A stretch of DNA of 64,000 bases from Pseudoramibacter sp. (GTDB lineage Bacteria; Bacillota; Clostridia; Eubacteriales; Eubacteriaceae), in NCBI RefSeq assembly GCF_022484225.1, contig NZ_JAKVLT010000001.1, forward strand, positions 186,001 to 250,000, written 5' to 3'. Of the stretch, positions 9,342-18,350 are shown in pieces. The notes beneath the pieces are model-generated. The model was not told the DNA's origin, searched no databases, and saw only the letters and a list, made by a program, of their open reading frames with translations. Position numbers and translations under genes: made by a program. Each line of letters begins with the position of its first letter. Positions within the stretch are counted from its first letter, which is position 1.

Positions 9342-9401
9342 ATTTTCCTCTCTTCATACTGTATTTTGTTTTATTGCTGCAAAGCACTGCTGATATCTTT
9401 A

Positions 9402-9430
9402 ATTATAATAATTCTCTTTTTAGGTGTAAA
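9402..9430 (-). promoter_or_regulatory. Promoter of the sucrose operon
   Basis: TTTACA and TATAAT are separated by 17 bp. The start of transcription would be near 9395, giving a leader of about 55 bases before the PTS gene. No LacI-type regulator gene is in the neighbourhood. Confidence 0.75.
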
Positions 9431-9485
9431 TGTTTAAATGTGCGAATGTTAAATATTTTTTACTTCTCCACGGTCTCTGCTTTTG

Positions 9486-9494
9486 TGATATAAT
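9486..9494 (+). promoter_or_regulatory. Extended -10 promoter of trkA-trkH
   Basis: TGATATAAT fits an extended -10 (TGnTATAAT) and lies 38 bases upstream of the trkA start. No good -35 is visible. Confidence 0.55.
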
Positions 9495-9532
9495 GCCCGT
9501 GTTTATTAATAGATTAAAATATTGGAGTTTAT

Positions 9533-10900
9533 ATGCAAATGATCATTGTCGGGTGCGGAAAAGTTGGCTCCGCATTAGCCGCAAAATTATCGAATGAAGA
9601 CCACAACATCACCGTGATCGACACCAACGCTGAGCGCGTCCGTCATCTGACGGACCTCTACGACGTCATGGGGATCTGCGGAAACGGAACGGATTATCAG
9701 ATTTTAGAGCGCGCAGACATTCAGAACACCGACCTGATCATCGCGGTGACCTACAGCGACGAGGTTAATCTGCTGTGCTGCGTCCTCGCTAAACGGGCAT
9801 CGGCCTGCCGGACCATCGCCCGGGTCAGAAATCCCATTTATTCCACCGGCCGGGATTACATCAGAAGAGAACTGGGCCTGGCCATGACCATCAACCCGGA
9901 ACATGCCGCCGCCCGGGAAATCGTCCACCTGCTGCGTTTCCCGACGGCCATGGGCATCAACAGCTTTTCAAAGGGCCACATCGAAATGTTCCGCTTCCGG
10001 GTGCCCGATCAATCGCCCCTCATCGGCTGCGCCGTCAAGGATTCCAAGATTCTTCAGAAGGACGGCCTGATCTGCATTGCCGAACGCGGCGATGAAATCG
10101 TCATTCCCGACGGGAATTACGTGATCTCCAAAAACGACAAGCTCTCGGTCATTTTAAGTCCAAAAAACGCCATGGCGTTCATCAGCGCGGTCGGGCTTAA
10201 AACCGAAACCGTCAAAAACACCATGATCGTCGGCTGCGGCGAAATGGGGTATTACCTGTCGAAGATGCTCATCAACATGGGCATCAAGGTCAAAATCATC
10301 GAACGGGACCGAGACCGCTGTGAGCTTCTCGCCGAACACCTCCCCAAGGCGCAGATCATCTGCGGCGACGGCTCCGACGAAGACCTGCTCCGGGAAGAAG
10401 GCCTCGATGAAATGGATTCCCTCGTCGCCTGCACCGGCATCGACGAAGAAAACATCATCCTCTCTCTCTACGCCAAAAACAAAATCCATACGAAGGTCGT
10501 CACCAAAATGAGCCGTCTGGAATTCAACGACGTCATTCGGAGCCTCGACCTGGATTCGGTGATCAATCCAAAAGCCATCACCACTGAAAGCATTCTTCAA
10601 TACGTCCGGGCCATGGCCAACTCCTACGACTCCAATGTGGAAACCCTCTACAAAATCATGGACGACCGCGTGGAAGCCCTGGAATTTGTGATTCACCACA
10701 ATTCAGCCATCACCCACTTGCCCTTTGAAGACCTTAAGATTAAAAAGAACACCATCATCGCCGGCATCTACCGGCAGAATAAGCTGATCATTCCCGACGG
10801 GCAGTCCTATTTCATCCCCGGGGATTCGGTCATCGTGGTGACCACCAATACGGGCTTCGACAACATCGGCGACATTCTGGAAAACAAGGTGGCCCTATGA
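9533..10900 (+). CDS. trkA: Trk potassium uptake regulatory subunit TrkA
   Basis: This peripheral membrane protein binds NAD(H)/nucleotide and gates the TrkH potassium channel. The 455 residues form two tandem RCK units, each a Rossmann TrkA-N domain followed by a TrkA-C domain. The first begins MIIVGCGKVGSALA (residues 3-16) and the second TMIVGCGEMGYYL (about 230). The double-RCK length matches TrkA, not the single-RCK KtrA. Its last codons overlap the start of trkH (ATGA), so the two subunits are coupled and made in matched amounts. Confidence 0.92.
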   Translation: MQMIIVGCGKVGSALAAKLSNEDHNITVIDTNAERVRHLTDLYDVMGICGNGTDYQILERADIQNTDLIIAVTYSDEVNLLCCVLAKRASACRTIARVRNPIYSTGRDYIRRELGLAMTINPEHAAAREIVHLLRFPTAMGINSFSKGHIEMFRFRVPDQSPLIGCAVKDSKILQKDGLICIAERGDEIVIPDGNYVISKNDKLSVILSPKNAMAFISAVGLKTETVKNTMIVGCGEMGYYLSKMLINMGIKVKIIERDRDRCELLAEHLPKAQIICGDGSDEDLLREEGLDEMDSLVACTGIDEENIILSLYAKNKIHTKVVTKMSRLEFNDVIRSLDLDSVINPKAITTESILQYVRAMANSYDSNVETLYKIMDDRVEALEFVIHHNSAITHLPFEDLKIKKNTIIAGIYRQNKLIIPDGQSYFIPGDSVIVVTTNTGFDNIGDILENKVAL

Positions 10901-12345
10901 ATTTCCCAATGATTCGTTACGTCACCAGCTGGATTTTAAGAATTGAAGGCATGCTCCTTTGCTCTTCTGTGATTATCGGCCTGATTTATCACGAATACGC
11001 CGTCATGCCCGCTTATTTCATCGTCATCGCCGGCTGCGAAGGCGTCGGCTTTCTCCTCTCGAAAAAGCCTGAGGATTCGCGCATTTATCAGAAAGGCGGC
11101 TACATCGCCGTCGCCCTGGCGTGGATCGTCATGTCGGCCGTCGGCGCGCTGCCCTTTGTGATCACCGGCGAAATTCCCCATTACATCGACGCGGTGTTTG
11201 AAATCGTCAGCGGGTTCACCACGACGGGCTCTTCGATTTTAAAAGACGTCGAAGCGGTCAGCCACGCGAGCCTGTTCTGGCGAAGCTTCTCCCACTGGAT
11301 CGGCGGAATGGGCGTCCTCGTCTTCATCCTGATGTTCATTCCCGTGAAAGGCGGCTCCCAAATGAACCTCATGCGGGCGGAAAGCCCAGGCCCTGATGTG
11401 TCCAAATTCGTGCCCCGGGTACACAATACCGCCTCAATCCTCTACAAAATCTACATCGGCATGACCCTGGGCATGATCGCCTGCCTGCTCGTCGCAGGCA
11501 TGCCGTGGTTTGACACCCTGTGCATCACATTCGGCTCTGCGGGCACCGGCGGTTTCGGCGTTTTAAACAGCAGCTGCGCGTCCTACACGGCGGTTCAGCA
11601 GTGGATCATCACCGTCGGCATGATGGCCTTCGGCGTCAACTTCAGCTTTTATTTCCTGCTGCTGTACAAGTGGCCTAAAGAAGCCTTCAAAATGGAAGAA
11701 GTCCGCGCCTACGTCCTCATCATTCTGGCGTCGGTCGCCATGATCACGGTTCAGATCATGGTCCAGCGCCCCCACTACACCCATTTTGAACACGCTCTGC
11801 GGGCATCGGCCTTCCAGGTCAGTTCCATCATCACCACCACCGGCTATTCGACCACGAACTTCGACCTGTGGCCGTCGTTTTCGAAATGGATTCTCGTGCT
11901 CCTCATGATCTGCGGCGCCTGCGCCGGCAGCACCGGCGGCGGCTTGAAAGTCTCCCGGGTTTTGGTGCTCCTTAAAACCCTTAAAAAAGAACTGCTGCAG
12001 CTCGTCCATCCCCGCTCGGTGCGGAAGGTCATGCTCGACGGCGAAACCGTCGAACACACGGTGCTGCGCTCCATCAACGTCTTTACGGCGGTTTATTTCC
12101 TGATCTTCGGCCTGTCCATCCTTTTGATCAGTCTGGACGGCTTCTCGATGGAAACCAACTTCACAGCGGTCGCCGCGACCCTCAACAATATCGGACCGGG
12201 GCTCGCCGGCGTTGGGCCCGCGTCGAACTTCTCCGCCTACAGCGGCTTCAGCAAGATTGTCCTCATCTTCGACATGCTTGCTGGGCGTTTGGAAATCTTC
12301 CCGATGCTGCTGCTCTTCGTGCCCTCGGTGTGGCGGCGTTCTTAA
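10897..12345 (+). CDS. trkH: Trk potassium uptake channel subunit TrkH
   Basis: The 482-residue integral membrane protein is the ion-conducting subunit of the Trk system. It has about ten hydrophobic helices and repeated selectivity-filter-like loops, including SGFTTTGSSI, GSAGTGGFG, ITTTGYSTTNF and NNIGPGL. The start overlaps the trkA stop by 4 bases. It is a full-length family member ending at a strong shared terminator. Potassium import is the established role of the pair. Whether sodium or protons are co-transported cannot be told from sequence. Confidence 0.92.
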   Translation: MNFPMIRYVTSWILRIEGMLLCSSVIIGLIYHEYAVMPAYFIVIAGCEGVGFLLSKKPEDSRIYQKGGYIAVALAWIVMSAVGALPFVITGEIPHYIDAVFEIVSGFTTTGSSILKDVEAVSHASLFWRSFSHWIGGMGVLVFILMFIPVKGGSQMNLMRAESPGPDVSKFVPRVHNTASILYKIYIGMTLGMIACLLVAGMPWFDTLCITFGSAGTGGFGVLNSSCASYTAVQQWIITVGMMAFGVNFSFYFLLLYKWPKEAFKMEEVRAYVLIILASVAMITVQIMVQRPHYTHFEHALRASAFQVSSIITTTGYSTTNFDLWPSFSKWILVLLMICGACAGSTGGGLKVSRVLVLLKTLKKELLQLVHPRSVRKVMLDGETVEHTVLRSINVFTAVYFLIFGLSILLISLDGFSMETNFTAVAATLNNIGPGLAGVGPASNFSAYSGFSKIVLIFDMLAGRLEIFPMLLLFVPSVWRRS

Positions 12346-12372
12346 TTACATAACCTAACCAAACAAACCACA

Positions 12373-12408
12373 CAAAAAAACCCGGAACCTCACGGTTCCG
12401 GGTTTTTT
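12373..12408. terminator. Bidirectional terminator between trkH and cysK
   Basis: A 9-bp stem CCCGGAACC/GGTTCCGGG is flanked by an A-run and a T-run, serving the convergent trkAH and metY-cysK transcripts. Confidence 0.92.
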
Positions 12409-12446
12409 AAATTGAGTTGGTTTAGCTGAAAGGAAACAGCAGCTTT

Positions 12447-13367
12447 TTAGAGCATCGACAGATAGCGGTCGCCGGTATCCGGCAGCAGGGCGACGATGTT
12501 TTTGCCCTTATTTTCCGGACGTTTGGCCAGCTGAATGGCTGTCCAGACCGCAGCGCCGGAGGAAATCCCCGTCAGGACCCCTTCCTGTTTCGCGACCTTA
12601 CGGGTCGTATCGAAAGCGTCTTCGTTGGTGACGGTGACGATTTCGTCGTAGATGTCCGTATTCAAAGTATCCGGCACAAAGCCTGCGCCGATGCCCTGAA
12701 TCTTGTGGGGACCGCCGTGGCCTTCGGAGAGGACCGGTGAGCCGGCCGGTTCGACGGCGACGACTTTAACGTCAGGGTTCTGAGATTTCAGGTATTCGCC
12801 GACCCCGGTGAGGGTGCCGCCGGTGCCGATCCCTGCGACAAAGATATCGACCTTGCCGTCAGTGTCTTCCCAAATTTCAGGACCGGTGGTTTCGCGGTGC
12901 GCCTTTGGGTTGGCCGGGTTGACAAACTGGCCGGGGACAAAGCTGTCCGGTGTCTTTTCGTGAAGTTCGTTAGCCTTTTCAATGGCGCCCTTCATGCCCT
13001 TTGCGCCGTCAGTCAATACGACTTCTGCGCCGTAGAGTTTGAGCAGATTGCGTCTTTCGACGGACATGGTTTCCGGCATGGTCAAAATGACTTTGTAGCC
13101 CTTGGATGCGCCGATGGCCGCGAGGCCGATCCCGGTGTTCCCCGAAGTCGGTTCGATGATGGTAGAGCCCGGTTTGAGCTGTCCTTTGGCTTCTGCGTCG
13201 TTGATCATGGCCAGGGCGATCCGGTCTTTGACCGAACCCGCCGGGTTGAAGTATTCCAGTTTGGTGATGACGTGGGCATCCAGATTTTCGGATGCTTCGA
13301 TATGGGTAAGTTCAAACAGCGGGGTATGCCCCACTAAATCTGATAAATTTTTATAGACTTTTGACAT
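12447..13367 (-). CDS. cysK: Cysteine synthase A (O-acetylserine thiol-lyase)
   Basis: This PLP enzyme makes cysteine from O-acetylserine and sulfide. The 306-residue product carries the PLP lysine in NPAGSVKDR (Lys47), the substrate loop PTSGNTG at 73-79, and the glycine-rich phosphate loop [14 protein letters not shown]. The ATG of MSKVYKN is preceded by GGAGGAAAAATCA; an upstream TTG in frame overlaps that ribosome site and is rejected. It lies 27 bases downstream of metY in the same direction. Both consume sulfide, so the operon handles sulfide assimilation. The leader described upstream of metY probably controls both. Confidence 0.92.
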   Translation of the reverse strand: MSKVYKNLSDLVGHTPLFELTHIEASENLDAHVITKLEYFNPAGSVKDRIALAMINDAEAKGQLKPGSTIIEPTSGNTGIGLAAIGASKGYKVILTMPETMSVERRNLLKLYGAEVVLTDGAKGMKGAIEKANELHEKTPDSFVPGQFVNPANPKAHRETTGPEIWEDTDGKVDIFVAGIGTGGTLTGVGEYLKSQNPDVKVVAVEPAGSPVLSEGHGGPHKIQGIGAGFVPDTLNTDIYDEIVTVTNEDAFDTTRKVAKQEGVLTGISSGAAVWTAIQLAKRPENKGKNIVALLPDTGDRYLSML

Positions 13368-13394
13368 TGATTTTTCCTCCAAAGACTGTGTCTT

Positions 13395-14675
13395 TTATTT
13401 GACTGCTTTAAATGCGGTATCCAGTGCGTCGATCAAATCGTCCACATTTTCGATCCCGATGGAAAGTCTGATAGTGTTCGGCTTGATGCCCTGATCCAGA
13501 AGTTCGGCTTCGTTGAGCTGAGAATGAGTTGTGGATGCTGGATGGATGACCAGAGATTTCACGTCCGCGACGTTGGCTAACAGCGAGAAGATCGGTAAAT
13601 TGTCGATGAAATCCATCGCGGTCTTGTCGTCCCCTTTGATTTCAAAGGTGAAGATGGAGCCGCCGCCGTTCGGGAAGTACTTGTCATACAGGTAATGACT
13701 TGGTTCGCTTTCCAGTGACGGATGGTGCACCGCTTCGACCTGGGGATGATTCTTCAGGTAGTCGACGACTTTCAGCGCGTTCTGAACGTGGCGTTCCACA
13801 CGCAGAGACAAGGTTTCAAGGCCCTGCAGGAACAGGAAGGCGTGGAACGGTGAGAGGGTTGCGCCCTGATCTCTCAATAAAATCGCGCGGATATAGGTGG
13901 CAAAGGCTGCCGGACCTGCGGCGTCGGCAAAGCTGATGCCGTGGTAGGACGGGTCGGGTTCGGAGATCCATGGATAACGGCCGCTGGCTTTCCAGTCGAA
14001 GCTGCCGCCGTCGACAACGACGCCGCCGATGGCTGTGCCGTGGCCGCCGATGAATTTCGTTGCGGAGTGAACCACGATGTCGGCGCCGTATTCAAAAGGT
14101 CTGACTAAGAACGGTGTTGCGAACGTGTTGTCGATGACCAATGGAATGTTGTGGCGATGTGCGATTTCCGCCCATTTTTCGATGTCGATGATGTTGGAAT
14201 TCGGATTCCCTAAGGTTTCAGCGTAAAGGGCCTGGGTGTTGTCGTCGATGGCGCCTTCGATTTCGTCGTAATTGTAGGGGTCGACCCATTTGCCGGTGAC
14301 GCCGAAATGCGGCAAGGTGTGTTCCAGCAGGTTGTAGGTGCCGCCGTAAACGGTCTTCGCAGCGACGATGTTCTGACCTTCGTGGGCCAAAGCTTCAATC
14401 GTGTAAGTAATGGCTGCAGAACCCGATGCCGTCGCCAGTCCTGCGGAGCCGCCTTCCAATGCGGCGATGCGTTTTTCAAAAACGTCGACGGTGGAGTTCG
14501 TCAGACGGCCGTAGATATTGCCGGCGTCTCTCAAACCGAAGCGGTCTGCTGCGTGCTTGGAGTTGCGGAATACGTAAGAAGTGGTCGCGTAAATCGGGAC
14601 TGCTCTGGAATCTGTAGCCGGATCCGGCTGTTCCTGACCAACGTGCAACTGAAGGGTTTCAAATTTATAAGACAT
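13395..14675 (-). CDS. metY: O-acetylhomoserine sulfhydrylase (aminocarboxypropyltransferase)
   Basis: This PLP enzyme of the Cys/Met metabolism family makes homocysteine from O-acetylhomoserine and sulfide. The 426-residue length, the N-terminal [28 protein letters not shown] and the PLP lysine Lys207 in [14 protein letters not shown] are typical of MetY, not of the shorter MetB/MetC. It is first in the metY-cysK operon. The ribosome site before its ATG is weak (AAAGCGAG), which suggests that translation may depend on leader structure or other factors. Some relatives prefer O-succinylhomoserine, which sequence alone cannot exclude. Confidence 0.9.
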   Translation of the reverse strand: MSYKFETLQLHVGQEQPDPATDSRAVPIYATTSYVFRNSKHAADRFGLRDAGNIYGRLTNSTVDVFEKRIAALEGGSAGLATASGSAAITYTIEALAHEGQNIVAAKTVYGGTYNLLEHTLPHFGVTGKWVDPYNYDEIEGAIDDNTQALYAETLGNPNSNIIDIEKWAEIAHRHNIPLVIDNTFATPFLVRPFEYGADIVVHSATKFIGGHGTAIGGVVVDGGSFDWKASGRYPWISEPDPSYHGISFADAAGPAAFATYIRAILLRDQGATLSPFHAFLFLQGLETLSLRVERHVQNALKVVDYLKNHPQVEAVHHPSLESEPSHYLYDKYFPNGGGSIFTFEIKGDDKTAMDFIDNLPIFSLLANVADVKSLVIHPASTTHSQLNEAELLDQGIKPNTIRLSIGIENVDDLIDALDTAFKAVK

Positions 14676-14745
14676 TTTTATTTCTCGCTTTCTTTGTTTA
14701 TTCTTTATTTTAATTCTCTATAACTGCCAATTTTTTAAACAAGAT

Positions 14746-14850
14746 CTAACAACATTTCAAGCTGCACATTCGTCCGCTGATGTTGTGTCTAAGTACGTGT
14801 CGAATCCAATCGCTCTGACACGTCCCGGTATATCCGACAACTTTATGCAT
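14746..14850 (-). CDS. Putative 34-residue cysteine-rich leader peptide of metY-cysK
   Basis: A short ORF lies between the metY promoter and metY. Its ATG has a strong GGAGG six bases upstream. The peptide starts MHKVVGYTGTCQSDW and ends RMCSLKCC, with Cys at positions 11, 29, 33 and 34; the last two are the final codons before TAG. No family is recognised. The position, the strong ribosome site and the terminal Cys-Cys fit a translated leader that senses charged tRNA-Cys. Two possible hairpins overlap it: ACGTGTC/GACACGT, and ACAACAT/ATGTTGT, the latter spanning the cysteine codons. A chance ORF is possible; there is no experimental support. Confidence 0.5.
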   Translation of the reverse strand: MHKVVGYTGTCQSDWIRHVLRHNISGRMCSLKCC

Positions 14851-14902
14851 TCGGCACCTCCAAAATCTTATTAAACATAGAACTTAAATATGTTATGCCT
14901 AT

Positions 14903-14931
14903 ATATTAATCCTATTTACTTACTATGTCAA
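14903..14931 (-). promoter_or_regulatory. Promoter of metY-cysK
   Basis: A consensus TTGACA and TAATAT are 17 bp apart. Transcription would begin near 14896, giving a leader of about 220 bases that contains the small cysteine-rich ORF. I see no SAM riboswitch or T-box in it. Confidence 0.85.
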
Positions 14932-14944
14932 GTAAAAAATCAAA

Positions 14945-14996
14945 AAAAATAAAAAAGACAGATCGCGTTAAATCGCAATCTGTCTTCTTTATTATT
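14945..14996 (-). terminator. Terminator of the alcohol dehydrogenase transcript
   Basis: Arms AGACAGAT/ATCTGTCT, with an inner GCG/CGC, are followed on the minus strand by a long T-rich tract. It sits immediately before the metY promoter. Confidence 0.85.
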
Positions 14997-15005
14997 ATCT
15001 GTTTT

Positions 15006-16172
15006 TTAAAACGCCGCTTTAAAGATTTCGATGATGTCTTTCTTGGTCAGGGGCACGAAGCAGCCTTCGCTGCCCTTGGCGGCTTTTTCTGCCATGACGT
15101 CAAAATGTTCGTCGCTGTCGATGCCCACGGCCCGGAGATTTGCCGGCAGGCCCATGGTGTCGAAGAAGAACGTGCGGGTCTTCGCGATCGCTTCTTCGGC
15201 CGCCTTTTGATCGTCGGTTTCATCAATATCCCAGACATTGCGGCCGTAGACCGCGAAGTTTTCTGCCGTCGACGGATCTTTCTTCAGCACGAAATCCATC
15301 CAGGCCGGCGTCAGAATGGCGAGGCCTTCGCCGTGGGTGATGTCGTAAAAAGCGGAAAGTTCGTGTTCCATGGGGTGCACGCACCACGCCGGTTCGCTGC
15401 CGGCAGAGACCAGACCGTTGATGGCATGGCTCGCGGCCCACATCAGATTGGCTCTGGCGTCGTAATTGTCCGGTTCTTTTAAAGCAACCGGCCCGTATTT
15501 GATCATGGTCGTGAGCAGGCCTTCGGCAAAACGCGCCTGAACGTCGCAGCCCGGTTCCTTCGTGAAATAGCTTTCAAAGGTGTGGCTCATCATGTCGGCG
15601 GTGCCGGCCGCGGTCTGCTTTTTCGACACCGAGAACGTGTAGGTCGGGTCGAGCACCGACATCGTCGGCTTCAGGGCCTGGCCTCCGGTGCCCCATTTTT
15701 CGTTTTTGCTCATGTCGGAAATCACGGCGAATTCGTCCATTTCAGAGCCCGTCGCAGACAGCGTCAGCACCGAGAAAATCGGCAGAGCCTCTTTGATCTT
15801 TTCCGGATCGAGGACGAGGTCCCAGGCGTCGCCGTCGTAGACCGCCCCTGCGGCGACCACCTTGGCGCAGTCGATGGTGCTGCCGCCGCCGATGGCCAGC
15901 ACCATGTCAATATTTTCGCTTTTGCATAGCTCGACGCCTTTGCGCACGGTTTCGATTCTCGGATTTGGTTCCACGCCGGAAAGTTCCGTCACCGCCACGC
16001 CGGCGCCCCCGAGAATCGTAAGCGCCGCGTCGTAAATGCCGTTGCGCTTGATGCTGCCGCCGCCGTAAACGAGGAGCGCTTTTGAGCCATAATCCTTCAG
16101 TTCTGCCAGATGGGAAATCTGCCCTTTGCCGAAATAAATCGTCGTGGGCACGCTGAATCTAAAATTGTACAT
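15006..16172 (-). CDS. Iron-containing alcohol dehydrogenase (butanol dehydrogenase-like)
   Basis: This NAD(P)-dependent group III alcohol dehydrogenase probably reduces aldehydes during fermentation. The 388 residues show the Rossmann GGGSIKRNGIYD and GGGSTIDCAK motifs and the metal-ligand region with HTFESYF, HPMEHELSA and ITHGEGLAI. The overall look is that of the BdhA/YugJ-type butanol dehydrogenases. It is last after upp and purB, 33 bases from purB, with its own terminator. The nucleotide-salvage neighbourhood does not identify the substrate. Confidence 0.82.
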   Translation of the reverse strand: MYNFRFSVPTTIYFGKGQISHLAELKDYGSKALLVYGGGSIKRNGIYDAALTILGGAGVAVTELSGVEPNPRIETVRKGVELCKSENIDMVLAIGGGSTIDCAKVVAAGAVYDGDAWDLVLDPEKIKEALPIFSVLTLSATGSEMDEFAVISDMSKNEKWGTGGQALKPTMSVLDPTYTFSVSKKQTAAGTADMMSHTFESYFTKEPGCDVQARFAEGLLTTMIKYGPVALKEPDNYDARANLMWAASHAINGLVSAGSEPAWCVHPMEHELSAFYDITHGEGLAILTPAWMDFVLKKDPSTAENFAVYGRNVWDIDETDDQKAAEEAIAKTRTFFFDTMGLPANLRAVGIDSDEHFDVMAEKAAKGSEGCFVPLTKKDIIEIFKAAF

Positions 16173-16205
16173 CTCTTACCCTCCTGTTTCGTAATACCTA
16201 AAACA

Positions 16206-17642
16206 TCAAACCTTCAGTTCGACGGTTTCGCCGTCGATCAAGTCGCGGTTGGCGTCGAGCACCGGCTTCACTTCTTCATCGAGGAAGTTTTCCACCTGAT
16301 GAGGCGCGCGGCCGATGTAGAGTTCCGGATTTAAAATCTGCGGAATATCTTCTTCTTTAATGCCGAAAGAACCGTCTGCGACGATGCGTTCCATCAAATC
16401 GTTGGGCTTGCCTTCTTCTTTGACGGTCGCACCGGCCTGCATGGACAGCACACGGATCTTTTCGTGGAGGTCCTGGCGGTCGCCGCCGTGCTTAACCCCT
16501 TCCATGATAATGTTTTCCGTCGCCATAAAGGGCAGTTCGTTCATGATGTGCTGGTGAATGACCTTCGGATAGACCACGAGGCCGCTGGACACGTTGTTGG
16601 CGATGCCGATGATGGCGTCGACGGCGAGGAAGGCTTCCGGAATGGAAATGCGCTTGTTCGCCGAATCGTCCAGGGTTCTTTCAAACCACTGGGTTGCTTC
16701 GGTAATGGCCGGGTTGAGGCTGTCGATCATGACGTAGCGGGCCAGGGAGCAGATCCGTTCGCAGCGCATCGGGTTGCGCTTGTAGGCCATAGCCGATGAG
16801 CCGATCTGGGTCTTTTCGAAGGGTTCTTCCACTTCTTTCAGATGCTGGAGCAGACGGATGTCCGTTGCGAATTTCGACAAGCTCTGAGCGATGCCGGAGA
16901 GCACGGCCAATACCCGGGCGTCGAATTTGCGCGGATAGGTCTGGCCCGTCACGGCGAACGTCTTTTCAAAGCCCATTTTTTCGGCAATTTTATGGTCGAG
17001 TTCCTTCACTTTTTCCGCGTCGTTGTCAAACAAATCCATGAAAGACGCCTGGGTGCCCGTCGTGCCTTTCGCGCCGCGCAGCTTCACCGTCGAAAGCAAA
17101 TAGCACAAGTCGTCGTAATCCATCAAAAGATCCTGAATCCACAGGGTGGCGCGCTTGCCGACGGTGGTCAGCTGGGCCGGCTGGAAATGGGTAAATCCGA
17201 GCGTCGGCAGGGATTTATATGCGTCCGCAAATTTCGCAAGCTTCGCGATGAGATTGACGAGGATCTTTTTCGTGTGCAAAAGCCCGGCGTGATACTGAAT
17301 GATATCCGTGTTGTCGCCGACGTAGGCCGAGGTCGCGCCCAGATGAATGATCCCCTTCGCCTTCGGGCACTGATCGCCGTAGGTGTGAACGTGGGCCATG
17401 ACGTCGTGGCGCAGCTTCTTTTCGTATTTCGCGGCCAGATCGTAGTCAATATCGTTTATCTTGGACTTCAATTCGTCGATTTGTTCATCGGTGATGTCCA
17501 GCCCCAATTCCTGTTCCGTTTCCGCCAGGGCGACCCAGAGTCTGCGCCAGGTGGAAAACTTAAAATCCGACGAAAAAATCTGCGCGATTTCCTTCGACGC
17601 GTAGCGTTCAATCAGCGGATTTTCGTATACATCTTTGCTCAT
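16206..17642 (-). CDS. purB: Adenylosuccinate lyase
   Basis: The enzyme catalyses two fumarate-releasing steps: SAICAR to AICAR, and adenylosuccinate to AMP in purine synthesis. The 478-residue protein has the fumarase/aspartase superfamily signature GSSAMAYKRNPMRCE at 281-295, THFQPAQLTTVGKR near 151, and the His-containing VMAHVHTYGDQCP near 81. It lies 17 bases downstream of upp, so the two salvage/synthesis genes are probably cotranscribed. An ATG with a GGAGAG site starts the gene. Length and motifs are those of the long bacterial/eukaryotic PurB type. Confidence 0.93.
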   Translation of the reverse strand: MSKDVYENPLIERYASKEIAQIFSSDFKFSTWRRLWVALAETEQELGLDITDEQIDELKSKINDIDYDLAAKYEKKLRHDVMAHVHTYGDQCPKAKGIIHLGATSAYVGDNTDIIQYHAGLLHTKKILVNLIAKLAKFADAYKSLPTLGFTHFQPAQLTTVGKRATLWIQDLLMDYDDLCYLLSTVKLRGAKGTTGTQASFMDLFDNDAEKVKELDHKIAEKMGFEKTFAVTGQTYPRKFDARVLAVLSGIAQSLSKFATDIRLLQHLKEVEEPFEKTQIGSSAMAYKRNPMRCERICSLARYVMIDSLNPAITEATQWFERTLDDSANKRISIPEAFLAVDAIIGIANNVSSGLVVYPKVIHQHIMNELPFMATENIIMEGVKHGGDRQDLHEKIRVLSMQAGATVKEEGKPNDLMERIVADGSFGIKEEDIPQILNPELYIGRAPHQVENFLDEEVKPVLDANRDLIDGETVELKV

Positions 17643-17659
17643 GATACTCTCCTTTAATT

Positions 17660-18310
17660 TTATGCTTCTGTTCCGAAGATGCGGTCCCCCGCATCCCCTA
17701 AACCCGGAATAATGTATTTGTCTTTATCGAGATGATCGTCGATGGCGCAGCAGAAAATCGGGATGTCCGGATAAGCCGTACTGATGCGTTCAATGCCTTC
17801 CGGCGCCGTGATGATCGCCGCGATGACAATATCCTTGCAGCCCTTGGCCTTCAGCTTTTCGACAGTGTATTCAATGGAGCCGCCTGTCGCCAGCATGGGG
17901 TCGATGATGATGCATTTGTGAGCCCGGATGTCGTCGGGGAAATTTTCATAATACGAAATCGGCGCGTGGGTCACGCTGTCCCGCTTTACGCCAATGTTTA
18001 AGATCTGAACGTCCGGATACACCTTCGTAAAGCCCGGAATCATCCCGACGCCGGCCCTTAAAATCGGCACGATGGCCATTTTTTTGGACTGGGCGATCCG
18101 CTTTTGAACGGTGCGCCGCATCGGTGTCTGAATTTCCACGTCCTGCATCGGCAGGGTCCGTCCGATTTCGTAGGCCAGAAAGCCGCTGATTTCTTTGACA
18201 ATTTCCCGGAACTTGCGGGTGCTCGTCTTCTTCATCCGAAGCACGGTCAGCCGGTCCATCACCAATGGATTGTCAATAAGATGCACGTTGTCAGGAATTT
18301 GAAATGCCAT
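17660..18310 (-). CDS. upp: Uracil phosphoribosyltransferase
   Basis: This salvage enzyme converts uracil and PRPP to UMP. The 216-residue product contains the PRPP-binding loop IIIDPMLATGGS, the segment PILRAGVGMIPGF, and the C-terminal uracil-binding GLGDAGDRIFGT. The start ATG (MAFQIPDN) follows a strong AAAGGGGGG site; an upstream extension of the frame to 18379 overlaps the end of ymdB and is not needed. It follows ymdB by about 40 bases and precedes purB by 17, so it is probably in one transcript with both. Confidence 0.93.
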   Translation of the reverse strand: MAFQIPDNVHLIDNPLVMDRLTVLRMKKTSTRKFREIVKEISGFLAYEIGRTLPMQDVEIQTPMRRTVQKRIAQSKKMAIVPILRAGVGMIPGFTKVYPDVQILNIGVKRDSVTHAPISYYENFPDDIRAHKCIIIDPMLATGGSIEYTVEKLKAKGCKDIVIAAIITAPEGIERISTAYPDIPIFCCAIDDHLDKDKYIIPGLGDAGDRIFGTEA

Positions 18311-18350
18311 AGCAATCCCCCCTTTAAATTGATTCGTTTTACTGCCTTTA

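Noticed and set aside
14676..14900. SAM riboswitch or T-box upstream of metY
   Set aside because: None of the conserved aptamer or T-box sequences are present; the leader contains a small ORF instead.
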